Notes: a model not told the origin generated them from the letters alone. A stretch of 64,000 bases of DNA from Eikenella glucosivorans (GCF_016025525.2 NZ_JACSGR010000006.1:62001-126000), one strand, 5' to 3'. Counted from the first letter of the stretch, positions 51,475-60,277 are shown. Translations and numbers: made by a program.

Positions 51475-51549
51475 TTTGTCGGCATGGTAAAATCATAGTT
51501 TGGTTTTGAGGCGGGCGGGATGCGCCCACAAGTAATAGGAAATGAAGAT

Positions 51550-53199
51550 ATGGCAGACAATACAGCACGCGACAGCATGCAATACGACGTGGTCATCGTG
51601 GGCGCGGGCGTGGCCGGGCTGTCGGCAGCGATAAGGCTCAAGCAGCTGGCGGCTGCGGCGGGCGGCGAAATCAGCGTGTGTGTGGTGGAAAAAGGCTCCG
51701 AAGTGGGCGCGCATATTTTGTCGGGCGCGGTATTCAACCCCAAAGCCTTAAACGAGCTGCTGCCAAATTGGCGCGAGCAGGGCGCACCGCTGAGCCAGCC
51801 GGTGCGGCAAGAGCGGCTGTTGTATCTCACACGCCAATCCGTGCTGCGCCTGCCCCTACCGCCCAGCTTCCACAACCAGGGCAACTACATCATCAGCCTA
51901 GGCATGCTGTGCCGCTGGCTGGCGGAGCAGGCCGAAGCGCTGGGCGTGGAGATTTATCCCGGCTTCGCCGCCGCCGAAGTGCTGTACCGTGCCGACGGCA
52001 GCGTGAAAGGCATCGCCACCGGCGACATGGGCATCGGCAAAAACGGCGAGCCCACCGAGGCCTACCAGCCCGGCATGGAGCTGTGGGGCAGGCAGACGAT
52101 TTTTGCCGAAGGCTGCCGCGGCTCGCTTTCCGAGCAGCTGATTGCCCGGTTTCAATTAGACCAACACAGCCAGCCGCAAACCTACGGCCTGGGCATTAAG
52201 GAAATCTGGGAAGTATCGCCCGAGCAGTCGCAGCCCGGGCGCGTGGTGCACACCGTGGGCTGGCCGCTCGACAGCCGCACCTACGGCGGCTCCTTCCTTT
52301 ACCACTTGGCCGAAAATAAAGTGGCCGTCGGCTTCGTGGTGGGGTTGGATTATCAAAACCCCTATCTCTCGCCGTTTGAAGAGTTCCAACGTTTTAAAAA
52401 CCATCCCGCCATCCGCCCCGTGTTTGCCGGCGGGCGGCGCATTGCCTACGGCGCACGCGCACTCACCGAAGGCGGCTTGCAGAGCCTGCCCAAATTCACC
52501 TTCCCGGGCGGCGTTCTGGTGGGCGATGCAGCGGGTTTTCTCAACGTGCCCAGCATCAAGGGCGCGCACACTGCAATGAAATCGGCCATGCTGGCGGCGG
52601 AAGCCGTATTCGGCGTGTTGCACAACGGCGCGGTGGAAGAGGGCGCAGAAGCCGCCGCCTATATTGAATCCTTCCGTCAATCCTGGCTGCACGACGAGCT
52701 CTACCGCGCACGCAACATCCGCCCCGCCTTCAAATGGGGCTTTTGGCCGGCCATGGGCTACGGCGCGCTGGACGTGTACCTCTTCCGCGGCCGCGCACCG
52801 TGGACGCTCGCCCACCACGGCACAGACCGCGGCAGCCTGAAGCTCGCCGCCGAGTGCCGCCCCATCGAGTATCCCAAGCCCGACGGCCAAGTTTCCTTCG
52901 ACCGCGCCAGCAGCGTGTATCTCGCCAACACGCACCACGAAGAAAACCAGCCGCCGCACCTCAAGCTCGCCAGCGAGCAGGCCGCCATCGACATCGGCTA
53001 CCGCCGCTTCGCTGCCCCCGAAACCCGCTATTGCCCCGCCGGCGTGTATGAAATCGTGCAGGAAAACGGCCAGCCGCGCCTGCACATCCACGCCGCCGAC
53101 TGCATCCACTGCAAAACCTGCGACATCAAAGACCCCGCAGCCAACATCACCTGGGCTTGCCCCGAAGGCGGCGGCGGGCCGAACTACGGCGAGATGTAG
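51550..53199 (+). CDS. electron transfer flavoprotein-ubiquinone oxidoreductase
   Basis: 549-residue membrane-associated ETF-QO. It passes electrons from reduced ETF to ubiquinone. The FAD motif VIVGAGVAGLSAAIRLKQL lies near the N-terminus. GAHILSGAVFNPKALNELLP, GNYIISLGMLCRWLAEQAE, GDAAGFLNVPSIKGAHTAMKS and the C-terminal ferredoxin segment DCIHCKTCDIKDP with WACPEGGGGPNY (four Fe-S cysteines in all) are diagnostic. The ATG at 51550 follows AGGAAATGAAG. ETF subunit genes are not in the window. It may serve acyl-CoA dehydrogenases elsewhere. Confidence 0.95.
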   Translation: MADNTARDSMQYDVVIVGAGVAGLSAAIRLKQLAAAAGGEISVCVVEKGSEVGAHILSGAVFNPKALNELLPNWREQGAPLSQPVRQERLLYLTRQSVLRLPLPPSFHNQGNYIISLGMLCRWLAEQAEALGVEIYPGFAAAEVLYRADGSVKGIATGDMGIGKNGEPTEAYQPGMELWGRQTIFAEGCRGSLSEQLIARFQLDQHSQPQTYGLGIKEIWEVSPEQSQPGRVVHTVGWPLDSRTYGGSFLYHLAENKVAVGFVVGLDYQNPYLSPFEEFQRFKNHPAIRPVFAGGRRIAYGARALTEGGLQSLPKFTFPGGVLVGDAAGFLNVPSIKGAHTAMKSAMLAAEAVFGVLHNGAVEEGAEAAAYIESFRQSWLHDELYRARNIRPAFKWGFWPAMGYGALDVYLFRGRAPWTLAHHGTDRGSLKLAAECRPIEYPKPDGQVSFDRASSVYLANTHHEENQPPHLKLASEQAAIDIGYRRFAAPETRYCPAGVYEIVQENGQPRLHIHAADCIHCKTCDIKDPAANITWACPEGGGGPNYGEM

Positions 53200-53232
53200 C
53201 GGTTGCCGCCGGTAAGCGAGCCAATGCCATAG

Positions 53233-53286
53233 AGGCTACCTGAAAAATAAAGGCTACCTGAAAACATGCGTGTTTTCAGGTAGCCT
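53233..53286. terminator. triple uptake sequence between converging genes
   Basis: Two direct copies (53233-53244, 53251-53262) face one inverted copy (53275-53286). Either can pair to form a hairpin, between ETF-QO and the leftward ACP-like gene. Confidence 0.65.
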
Positions 53287-53313
53287 TTATCGGTTTTGGC
53301 AGACGGCCTAGCC

Positions 53314-54006
53314 TTAGCGCGGGCTGCAGTCTTTGTAGGCGATGCGGTTGGCGGGAGTGGTAATCATGATGCCGCTCTGGTGGCGGTAGTTTTGCGCATC
53401 AAGCTGCCCGGCGGAAAGGGTGTAGCCGTTGCTGGTGAACACGGTATCGATATTGTCGGAGCGGTTGAGGTTGTAGGCAAGGGTGCGGCGGCGGCCGTCG
53501 ATGTCGGCCACGGCGCGGGTAGGCACGCCTTGGCGGTTGAAGCTGTATTGCACATTGAGGCGGCGGTTGTTCTGGCATTGGTAGGCCACGTTGCCGGCAG
53601 CGGCCGGGCGTTCGTGCTCGGCGCGCTCCTCGCTGCGGGCGCCGGCGGTATGCGGCTGGCAGTTTTTCACCACGAAGCGGTTGTTAGCACTGAGGCCGAC
53701 CAGCTCGGTGGTGCTGTAGTTGTGGGCATCGATGTAGCCGCCGGAGAGGGTGTAGCCGCGGGCGCTGAAGGTGGTGCCGGTGCTGTCGGAGCGGCGGGCG
53801 TTCACGGGCAGCGTGGCGCGGATATTGCCGGCCCTCACTTCGGCGCTGACGGCTTTGCCGTTTCTATCGAAACGATAGCGTACATCGGCGCGTTGGCCGT
53901 TGTCGCAGGAGTAGGCCACGCTGCCGGCGCGGGCGGGTGCGGCGGCAGCGGGGAGGGCAAAACCGGCAGCCAGGGCGGCTGCGGCGCAAACTGGAAGTAA
54001 TTTCAT
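53314..54006 (-). CDS. two-domain adhesin-complex-protein (ACP)/MliC-like periplasmic protein
   Basis: 230 residues with a signal peptide (to AAA near residue 23) and two tandem copies of a domain of about 85 residues. Copy 1 runs from VAYSCDNGQRADVRYRFDR to FVVKNCQPH. Copy 2 runs from VAYQCQNNRRLNVQYSFNR to IAYKDCSPR. Each has one Cys at both ends for a disulfide. The second copy closely resembles neisserial ACP, a surface protein reported to inhibit C-type lysozyme. ACP normally has one domain, so this is a duplicated form. A role in lysozyme resistance or adhesion is inferred. It is a single gene. Confidence 0.82.
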   Translation of the reverse strand: MKLLPVCAAAALAAGFALPAAAAPARAGSVAYSCDNGQRADVRYRFDRNGKAVSAEVRAGNIRATLPVNARRSDSTGTTFSARGYTLSGGYIDAHNYSTTELVGLSANNRFVVKNCQPHTAGARSEERAEHERPAAAGNVAYQCQNNRRLNVQYSFNRQGVPTRAVADIDGRRRTLAYNLNRSDNIDTVFTSNGYTLSAGQLDAQNYRHQSGIMITTPANRIAYKDCSPR

Positions 54007-54329
54007 GGCATTGCTCCATATTTCGGATAAATTTCGGGATGGCGATCGCTGCTTGGCAGGCGGTGGTGCCGTGGCGCTTTTGTGCGGCGGATTATAGGCT
54101 TTTGGCGGGGGGAGGACAAGTGGGGATGAGTAAAATAAAGTTGCCGTTTGGTGGCGGAAATGGGGTGATGGGTAATAAATGATTAGCGGCCGGGGTGGCT
54201 TGTGCCTGTTTGGGCTACCTGAAAATAACTAGGTTGCGGCAGGCGATTTTCAGGTAGCCTGCGGGCAGCGTGGATTGGCGGTTTAAGGCTATAATGTGCC
54301 GTCTTCATATTCCTTGCATTGTTCTTGCC
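54007..54329 (+). promoter_or_regulatory. intergenic region with aroA promoter
   Basis: 323 bp without a gene. It holds an inverted uptake-sequence pair (about 54214-54225 and 54249-54260) and a consensus TATAAT (54290-54295), 34 bp before the aroA ATG, with no good -35 box. Confidence 0.5.
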
Positions 54330-55646
54330 ATGACCGATTCCCTCTACCTGCCTGCCGCCCGCCTACGCCCCGCCGCCATCACGCTGCCCGGCTCGAAAAG
54401 CATCAGCAACCGCACGCTGCTGCTGGCTGCCTTATCCGATAACGCCTGCCGCATCGAATCGCTGCTCGACGCCGACGATACGCGCCACATGCTCGCCGCG
54501 CTGCAAGCCCTTGGCGTGCGCATTGAAAAACACAGCGCCCACAGCGTAACCGTGCACGGCTGTGGCGGACGTTTCCCGCAGGATAGAGCCGATTTGTTCC
54601 TCGGCAACGCCGGCACCGCCTTCCGCCCGCTCACCGCCGTGCTCGCCCTGCTCGGCGGCCGCTACCGCCTGCACGGGGTGGCGCGGATGCACGAGCGGCC
54701 GATCGGCGATTTGGTGGACGCGCTGCGCGTGGCCGGTGCCAGCGTGCAATACGAAGGGCAGGCCGGCTACCCGCCGCTGCGCATTGGCGCATACCGCGCA
54801 AGCGGCGTGCGGCGCATACCGGTGCAGGGCAATGTGTCCAGCCAGTTTCTCACCGCGCTGTTGATGGCGTTGCCGCTCACCGGAGAAGCGCACGAAATCG
54901 AAGTGTGCGGCGAGCTGATTTCCAAGCCCTATATCGATATTACGCTCAAGCTGATGGCGCAGTTCGGCGTGAACGTGGCGCATGAGGACTACCGCTTGTT
55001 CAGGCTACCTGAAAACGAACGCAGTGAGTTTCGCCAAAATGCAAAATACCACGCCCCCGCCGCGTTGCACGTGGAAGGCGACGCTTCCGGCGCATCCTAT
55101 TTCCTCGCCGCTGGGCTCTTGGCCGCCACACCCGTGCGCGTGTACGGCATCGGGCGGCACAGCATCCAAGGCGACACCGCCTTTGCCGCCGAGCTGGCGA
55201 AAATCGGCGCCACGGTGGAATGGGGCGAAAACTATATTCAGGTAGCCCGCCGCCCCGGGCAGCCAATACAAGCCTTTGATTTGGATGCCAACCATATCCC
55301 CGATGCCGCGATGACGCTGGCCATCGTGGCCTTGGCCACGGGCAAGCGGTGCAGCCTGCGCAATATTGGTTCGTGGCGCGTGAAGGAAACCGACCGCATT
55401 GCCGCCATGGCCGCCGAGTTGCGCAAACTCGGCGCACGGGTGGAGGAAGAAGCCGAAGCCATCCACATCACCCCGCCGCCGCGCCTGGCGGCCAACGCCC
55501 GCATCGACACCTACGACGACCACCGCATGGCGATGTGCTTCGCGCTGGTATCGCTCCTGGGTGTGCCCGTGGTCATCAACGACCCGCAATGCGTAAACAA
55601 AACCTTCCCCACTTATTTTGAAGTGCTTGCGGGCATGGTGGCGTGA
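54330..55646 (+). CDS. aroA: 3-phosphoshikimate 1-carboxyvinyltransferase (EPSP synthase)
   Basis: 438-residue shikimate enzyme joining PEP and shikimate 3-phosphate. LPGSKSISNRTLLLAALS, LFLGNAGTAFRPLTAVLA, RMHERPIGDLVDALR, EGDASGASYFLAA and RVKETDRIAAMAAELRKLGA with DDHRMAMCFAL are signatures. An exact uptake sequence (55002-55013) sits in frame. It encodes part of LFRLPENERSEF in the loop before VEGDAS, adding about 11 residues relative to the 427-residue E. coli enzyme. The NAGTAFRP motif has Phe-Arg-Pro in place of the usual Met-Arg-Pro. The ATG is at 54330; the frame is open from 54270. Confidence 0.95.
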   Translation: MTDSLYLPAARLRPAAITLPGSKSISNRTLLLAALSDNACRIESLLDADDTRHMLAALQALGVRIEKHSAHSVTVHGCGGRFPQDRADLFLGNAGTAFRPLTAVLALLGGRYRLHGVARMHERPIGDLVDALRVAGASVQYEGQAGYPPLRIGAYRASGVRRIPVQGNVSSQFLTALLMALPLTGEAHEIEVCGELISKPYIDITLKLMAQFGVNVAHEDYRLFRLPENERSEFRQNAKYHAPAALHVEGDASGASYFLAAGLLAATPVRVYGIGRHSIQGDTAFAAELAKIGATVEWGENYIQVARRPGQPIQAFDLDANHIPDAAMTLAIVALATGKRCSLRNIGSWRVKETDRIAAMAAELRKLGARVEEEAEAIHITPPPRLAANARIDTYDDHRMAMCFALVSLLGVPVVINDPQCVNKTFPTYFEVLAGMVA

Positions 55647-55664
55647 GACTGCCCGAGGCGCAAA

Positions 55665-55768
55665 AGGCTACCTGAAAACTATTTTTCAGGTAGCCTTGAT
55701 GTTGGCTACGAAAAAATCAAAGCGTGAACATTGCAAACCAAAAGGCTACCTGAAAATTCAGGTAGCCT
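55665..55768. terminator. two inverted uptake-sequence pairs between converging genes
   Basis: Pair 1 is 55665-55676 with 55685-55696, and pair 2 is 55743-55754 with 55757-55768, an almost continuous palindrome. They separate aroA from the leftward sulfate-binding protein gene. Confidence 0.75.
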
Positions 55769-55816
55769 TTCAGCCTTTGGGTTGAAGCAGGTTTGATCGG
55801 TTGAAGCCAAGGAAGC

Positions 55817-56875
55817 TTATTTGCCCGGCACCTTCATCAGCTGGTCGAATACGCCGCCGTCGCCGAAATATTTGGGCATGATTTCCTTCCACGGGCCGAA
55901 CACGTCGGTGGGGCGGAAGGTTTCCACCGGCGGCAGCGTGCTAGCGTGGGCGGCGAGCACTTCGGGGTTGGCCGGGCGCAGGTAGAGGCTGGCGCCGAGC
56001 TCCTGTGCCTCTTTGCTCCACAGGTATTGCAGGTAGGCGGTGGCCGCTTCGCGCGTGCCGCGTTTGTCTACCACGCTGTCTACCACGGCCACCGGGCTTT
56101 CCATGCGCACAGAATAGGCGGGATACACGATTTCAAATTGCCCTTCGCCAAACTGCTTGGTGGCGAGCTGTGCTTCGTTTTCAAACGTTACCAGCACATC
56201 ACCGATTTGGCGTTGCACAAAAGTGGTGGTGGCCGCGCGGCCGCCGCTGTCGAACACTGGCACGTTGTGCATCACCTTGCCCACGAATTCGCGTGCTTTG
56301 GCATCGTCGCCGTTATTGGCTTTCAGCGCATAGCCGTAGGCGCCGAGGAAGGAATAGCGGCCGTTGCCGGTGGTTTTCGGGTTGGAGATGATCACTTTCA
56401 CGCCGTCGCGCGCCAAGTCGTTCCAATCGCGGATGTTTTGCGGGTTGCCTTTGCGCACGAGGAACACGGTGGTGCTGGTAAAGGGCACGGCGTTATCCGG
56501 CAGCCGGCTCTGCCATTCGGGAGAAACGAGGCCTTTTTCCACCAAAAGCTCGATGTCGGAGCTTTGGTTCATGGTCACCACGTCGGCCTGCAGGCCGTTG
56601 GCCACGGCCAGCGCCTGCTTGCTGGAGCCGCCGTGCGATTGTTTGATGGTGATGTCGGGATGTTGCTGGTTGAAGAGCGGATTGTATTTTTCGTAGAAAT
56701 TGCGCGCCACGTCGTAGGAAACGTTGGTGAGCACGATGTTGCCGGCGGGGGCGGCGGCATTGCCGGAAGCGGCTGAGGCGGCTGAAGCGCCGTTGCCAGA
56801 GGCGCCCTCTTGCGGCGAGCAGGCGGCCAGCAGCGCGGCGGCGGCCAGCAATGAGCCGAATTTGCGTATCGACAT
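55817..56875 (-). CDS. sbp: sulfate/thiosulfate ABC transporter substrate-binding protein
   Basis: 352 residues. A signal peptide with lipobox LLAAC is followed by a Gly/Ala/Ser linker and the periplasmic binding protein fold. NVSYDVARNFYEKYNPLF, QSHGGSSKQALAVANGLQADVVTMNQ, ISNPKTTGNGRYSFLGAYGYAL and FVQRQIGDVLVTFENEA are Sbp/CysP signatures. It captures sulfate for an ABC importer whose other genes are not here. The ATG at 56875 follows AAGGGAAC; the frame is open to 56932. The 56876-57193 gap has one uptake sequence (57016-57027) and no clear gene. Confidence 0.93.
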   Translation of the reverse strand: MSIRKFGSLLAAAALLAACSPQEGASGNGASAASAASGNAAAPAGNIVLTNVSYDVARNFYEKYNPLFNQQHPDITIKQSHGGSSKQALAVANGLQADVVTMNQSSDIELLVEKGLVSPEWQSRLPDNAVPFTSTTVFLVRKGNPQNIRDWNDLARDGVKVIISNPKTTGNGRYSFLGAYGYALKANNGDDAKAREFVGKVMHNVPVFDSGGRAATTTFVQRQIGDVLVTFENEAQLATKQFGEGQFEIVYPAYSVRMESPVAVVDSVVDKRGTREAATAYLQYLWSKEAQELGASLYLRPANPEVLAAHASTLPPVETFRPTDVFGPWKEIMPKYFGDGGVFDQLMKVPGK

Positions 56876-57193
56876 GATGGGTTCCCTTTCGGATGGATTG
56901 CAGACAGGCGCTACTCTACCGAGCGGCGGCATAAAAGGGAAAGAATCGTTGGTTGTTTGTTTAGACGGTTTGCTTATATGGCGGGGCAGGCTTGCTAGCA
57001 GAGGCGCTTCGGGTTTTCAGGTAGCCTTGGCGGGAAATTGCGTTAAACCGGCTTGGCCGCACTTTAAAACCGGCTGATTCGCCCCTATCTGCCGCTTAGC
57101 ATTTTCCGGCAGCCTGCTTGCCCGAAGCCGCACTTTGCGCAACAATAAGCCCGTCCCGTATCACACAGGCATAACACAGAAAAGGAATGAATC

Positions 57194-57541
57194 ATGTCCG
57201 ACATTGACGAAAGCAACCCCATCATCTTCACCGAAAGCTGCTGCAACAAAGTGGCCGAGCTGATTGCGGAAGAAGACAACCCCGATTTGAAACTGCGCGT
57301 GTTTGTGAACGGCGGCGGCTGCTCCGGCTTCCAATACGGCTTCACCTTCGACGACATCGTGAACGACGATGATTTCCAAATCGAAAAAGCCGGCCTTACC
57401 TTCCTAGTCGATCCCATGAGCTACCAATACCTCGTCGGCGCTGAAATCGACTACACCGAAAGCCTGCAAGGTTCGCAGTTCGTGATCCGCAACCCCAATG
57501 CCGCCACCACCTGCGGCTGCGGCTCTTCCTTCTCGGTTTGA
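57194..57541 (+). CDS. erpA: iron-sulfur cluster insertion protein ErpA
   Basis: 115-residue A-type carrier protein. Three conserved cysteines are visible, one in NGGGCSGFQYGF and two in TTCGCGSSFSV. PIIFTESCCNKVAELIAEEDNPDLKLRVFV and VDPMSYQYLVGAEIDYTESLQGSQFVIRNPN, taken as blocks, match ErpA. It receives Fe-S clusters and delivers them to target enzymes. AAAAGGAATG precedes the ATG. A strong terminator and a Correia element follow. Confidence 0.95.
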   Translation: MSDIDESNPIIFTESCCNKVAELIAEEDNPDLKLRVFVNGGGCSGFQYGFTFDDIVNDDDFQIEKAGLTFLVDPMSYQYLVGAEIDYTESLQGSQFVIRNPNAATTCGCGSSFSV

Positions 57542-57697
57542 GTTTGGCAACACGCCCGAAGGCTACCTGAAAAATAAAGCAGCGCAGACACTCTGCCGTG
57601 CCAAATTTTTAGGTAGTCTTCCTTTTTAGGATGCAACTAAAAAGAGCAATCAGCAAGTAAGGCTACCTGAAAAATTTTCGCCATTACCGCAAACACA

Positions 57698-57723
57698 ATA
57701 CCGGCCCAAGCGGCCGGTATTTT
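57698..57723 (+). terminator. rho-independent terminator after erpA
   Basis: ATACCGGCC (57698-57706) pairs with GGCCGGTAT (57712-57720) followed by TTT. The Correia element starts at the last T, so it inserted directly behind this hairpin. Confidence 0.8.
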
Positions 57724-57828
57724 ATAGTGGATTCAATTTAAACCGCTACAGCGTTGTCTCGCCTTGCCGTACTGCTTGTACTGTCTGCGGCTCGCCGCCT
57801 TGTCCCGGTTTAAATTGAATCCACTATA
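57723..57828. repeat. Correia repeat enclosed element, short form
   Basis: 106 bp bounded by TATAGTGGATTCAATTT on the left and its complement on the right. The terminal inverted repeats are perfect over 23 bp. The centre GCGTTGTCTCGCCTTGCCGT and ACTGTCTGCGGCTCGCCGCC matches the internally deleted Correia form known in Neisseria. TA borders both ends. It lies between erpA and the leftward ribD and could supply a promoter or an RNase III hairpin to ribD's 3' end. Confidence 0.92.
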
Positions 57829-57842
57829 TTTGCCCGCACGCT

Positions 57843-58937
57843 TCAACTGCGCCGCCGTTGCAACACCCATTTGATGTCGTCGCCCAGCTGTTCCACGCTC
57901 ACGGTTTGCCAGTCGGGCGCACGGCCGAGGGCGGAGGGGTTTTCAGGTAGTCTGAACAGGGTGGGCGATTGCGTGCCGCCGAGCAGCTTGGGCGCTTGGT
58001 AGCACACGATTTCGTCCACCAAATCCTGTGCCAGAAACGCGCTGCTCAGCGTGGCGCCGGCTTCCAGCATCAGCTCGCCGATGCCGCGCGCAGCGAGGTC
58101 GGCCAGCACGGCGGACAAATCAAGGCGGCCTTGGGCATCGGGGCTCAGGCGGCAGATTTCGGCTTCTCCGGCGGGCGCGGGGCGCTCGGACAGGGTGTAG
58201 ATGAGCGTGGGGGCGCTGCCGTCGAGCAGGTGGCTGCCGGCACTCAGGCGCAGGCGGCTGTCGAGCAGCACGCGCAGTGGAGGGCGCAGAGTGGGGAAGC
58301 TGCGCACGGTGAGGCGCGGGTTGTCGGCCAGTGCGGTGCCGATGCCGGTTAGCACGGCGCAGCTTTCGGCGCGCTGGATTTGCACGTCGTGCCGCGCCGC
58401 TTCGCCGGTAATCCATTGGCTTTGGCCGTTTGACAGCGCGGTTTTGCCGTCGAGGCTGGCGGCGGTTTTCAGCTTCACGAAGGGGCGGCCGCGTTCGATG
58501 CGCGAAAGAAAGCCGCGGTTAATCCGGCGCGCTTCGCTTTCCAGCAGGCCTGAGGCTACCTGGATGCTGGCGGCTTCGAGCATGGCCAGTCCTTTGCCGG
58601 CCACCAGTGGGTTGGGATCCTGCATGGCGGCCACCACGCGGGCCACACCGGCGCGGATGAGGGCTTCGGCGCAGGGCGGGGTGCGGCCGTGGTGGGCACA
58701 GGGCTCGAGGGTGACATAGGCGGTGGCGCCTTGCGCGGCGCCGCCGGCCTGGCGCAGGGCGTGTACTTCGGCATGCGGTTCGCCGGCCTTGAGGTGGAAG
58801 CCTTGCCCGACAATCTGGCTGCCGTGTGCAATGATGCAGCCGACGCGGGGGTTGGGCGAGGTGGAAAAACGGCCTTGCCAGGCGAGGGCGAGGGCTTGCT
58901 GCATCAGGGCATGGTCGGTGGGAGAGAATTGGGTCAT
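57843..58937 (-). CDS. ribD: bifunctional riboflavin biosynthesis deaminase/reductase
   Basis: 364 residues. The N-terminal zinc deaminase domain has PNPRVGCIIA, HAEVHAL and EPCAHHGRTPPC. The C-terminal NADPH reductase domain has PFVKLKTAASLDGKTAL, QWITGEAARHDVQ, ADNPRLTVR and LMLEAGATLSSAFL. It performs two successive steps on the pyrimidine intermediate of flavin synthesis. An uptake-like sequence with one mismatch encodes FRLPENPSALG near the C-terminus, which is not conserved in the family. The Correia element lies 14 bp after the stop. Confidence 0.95.
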   Translation of the reverse strand: MTQFSPTDHALMQQALALAWQGRFSTSPNPRVGCIIAHGSQIVGQGFHLKAGEPHAEVHALRQAGGAAQGATAYVTLEPCAHHGRTPPCAEALIRAGVARVVAAMQDPNPLVAGKGLAMLEAASIQVASGLLESEARRINRGFLSRIERGRPFVKLKTAASLDGKTALSNGQSQWITGEAARHDVQIQRAESCAVLTGIGTALADNPRLTVRSFPTLRPPLRVLLDSRLRLSAGSHLLDGSAPTLIYTLSERPAPAGEAEICRLSPDAQGRLDLSAVLADLAARGIGELMLEAGATLSSAFLAQDLVDEIVCYQAPKLLGGTQSPTLFRLPENPSALGRAPDWQTVSVEQLGDDIKWVLQRRRS

Positions 58938-58968
58938 GGCATGGGTTTTGATGGGGTGGGGTAAGGTT

Positions 58969-59004
58969 TTCAGGTAGCCTCAGGCGGGCAGAAGGCTACC
59001 TGAA
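58969..59004. terminator. inverted uptake-sequence pair upstream of ribD
   Basis: TTCAGGTAGCCT (58969-58980) and AGGCTACCTGAA (58993-59004) lie between ruvB (leftward, ends 59228) and ribD (leftward, starts 58937). The rest of the 58938-59227 gap has a degenerate repeat-like stretch at 59094-59125 and no gene. Confidence 0.55.
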
Positions 59005-59183
59005 AATATGGCGCTTGGTTTGGCCGGGTTTTAAAAGGGCGGCGGTTTGCTCGGAATGTGTTTTTGGCTGCGCGGGCAGGCCGCCGTTTTGCTTTGGCTT
59101 CGCAGCAGCTTGGCTTCCCGAGGAAAGTTTGTTTTGGCTTTGCTGGGGCTTAGGCCTTCAGCTGGCCTCGTGCAGGCTTAAAG

Positions 59184-59223
59184 AGGCTACCTGAAAAAAG
59201 CTGGAAGTATTTTCAGGTAGCCT
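59184..59223 (-). terminator. inverted uptake-sequence pair after ruvB
   Basis: AGGCTACCTGAA (59184-59195) and its complement (59212-59223) form a hairpin five bases after the ruvB stop. Confidence 0.72.
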
Positions 59224-59227
59224 GCTT

Positions 59228-60259
59228 TTAGGGCTGAAACGGTAGGCCGAAGTGACTGTAGCTGCGTTCGGTGGCCACGCGGCCGCGCGGGGTGCGCTGG
59301 AGGAAGCCTTGCTGGATGAGGTAGGGCTCGATCACGTCTTCGATGGTGTCGGTGCTCTCGCCGATGGCGGCGGCGATGTTGTCCAGCCCAACGGGGCCGC
59401 CGGAGAATTTGTGCAGCACGGCTTCGAGGAATTTGCGGTCCATCATGTCGAGGCCTTCGTGGTCCACGTCGAGCATGCGCAGGGCGGCGTCGGCGAGCTC
59501 GGCGTTTACTTGGCCGTTGCTTTTCACTTCGGCGTAGTCGCGCACGCGGCGCAGCAGGCGGTTGGCGATACGGGGGGTGCCGCGGCTGCGGCGGGCGATT
59601 TCGAGGGCACCGGTGTCGTCGAGGCTCATTTGCAGCAGGCCGGCGGAGCGCTCAACGATGGTGGCGAGGTCGGTGGCGGTGTAGAACTCGAGGCGGGAGA
59701 CGATGCCGAAGCGGTCGCGCAGGGGGTTGGTGAGCATGCCGGCGCGGGTGGTGGCGCCGACGAGGGTGAAGGGGGGGAGGTCGATTTTAACGCTGCGGGC
59801 GGCGGGACCTTCGCCGATCATGATGTCGAGCTGGTAATCTTCGAGGGCGGGGTAGAGGATTTCTTCCACCACGGGGCTGAGGCGGTGGATTTCGTCGATG
59901 AAGAGGACGTCGTGTGGCTCGAGGTTGGTGAGCAGGGCGGCAAGGTCGCCGGCGCGTTCGAGCACGGGACCGCTGGTTTGGCGCAGGTTCACGCCGAGCT
60001 CTTTGGCGATGATGTGGGCGAGGGTGGTTTTGCCCAGGCCTGGCGGGCCGAACAGGAGGGTGTGGTCGAGGGCTTCGCTGCGCTGTTTGGCGGCGGTGAT
60101 GAAGATGCCGAGCTGCTCTTTGGTTTTTGCCTGGCCGATGTAGTCGGCGAGGGTTTTGGGGCGCAGGGCGCGTTCGAGCTGTTCTTCCTGGCTGGAAATC
60201 TGGCGGGCGGTGATGAGGCGCTCGGGTTCGGCGGCGGTGAGGGAGTCGGTTTGGAGCAT
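59228..60259 (-). CDS. ruvB: Holliday junction branch migration ATPase RuvB
   Basis: 343-residue AAA+ helicase subunit that drives branch migration with RuvA. RPKTLADYIGQAKTKEQL, Walker A FGPPGLGKTTLAHI, Walker B VLFIDEIHRLSP, sensor GATTRAGMLTNPLRDRFGI and the arginine-containing RSRGTPRIANRLLRRVRDY are present. The C-terminal winged helix contains LDNIAAAIGE and QGFLQRTPRGRVATERSY. It is a single gene here; ruvA and ruvC are not adjacent. Confidence 0.97.
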   Translation of the reverse strand: MLQTDSLTAAEPERLITARQISSQEEQLERALRPKTLADYIGQAKTKEQLGIFITAAKQRSEALDHTLLFGPPGLGKTTLAHIIAKELGVNLRQTSGPVLERAGDLAALLTNLEPHDVLFIDEIHRLSPVVEEILYPALEDYQLDIMIGEGPAARSVKIDLPPFTLVGATTRAGMLTNPLRDRFGIVSRLEFYTATDLATIVERSAGLLQMSLDDTGALEIARRSRGTPRIANRLLRRVRDYAEVKSNGQVNAELADAALRMLDVDHEGLDMMDRKFLEAVLHKFSGGPVGLDNIAAAIGESTDTIEDVIEPYLIQQGFLQRTPRGRVATERSYSHFGLPFQP

Positions 60260-60277
60260 GGCGGGCAGTTTAACTTT

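Noticed and set aside
53221..53290. Closely spaced copies of AGGCTACCTGAA resembling a short repeat array
   Set aside because: Units are 12-14 bp without spacers of constant length and occur everywhere in intergenic DNA. They are uptake sequences, not CRISPR repeats, and no cas gene is present.
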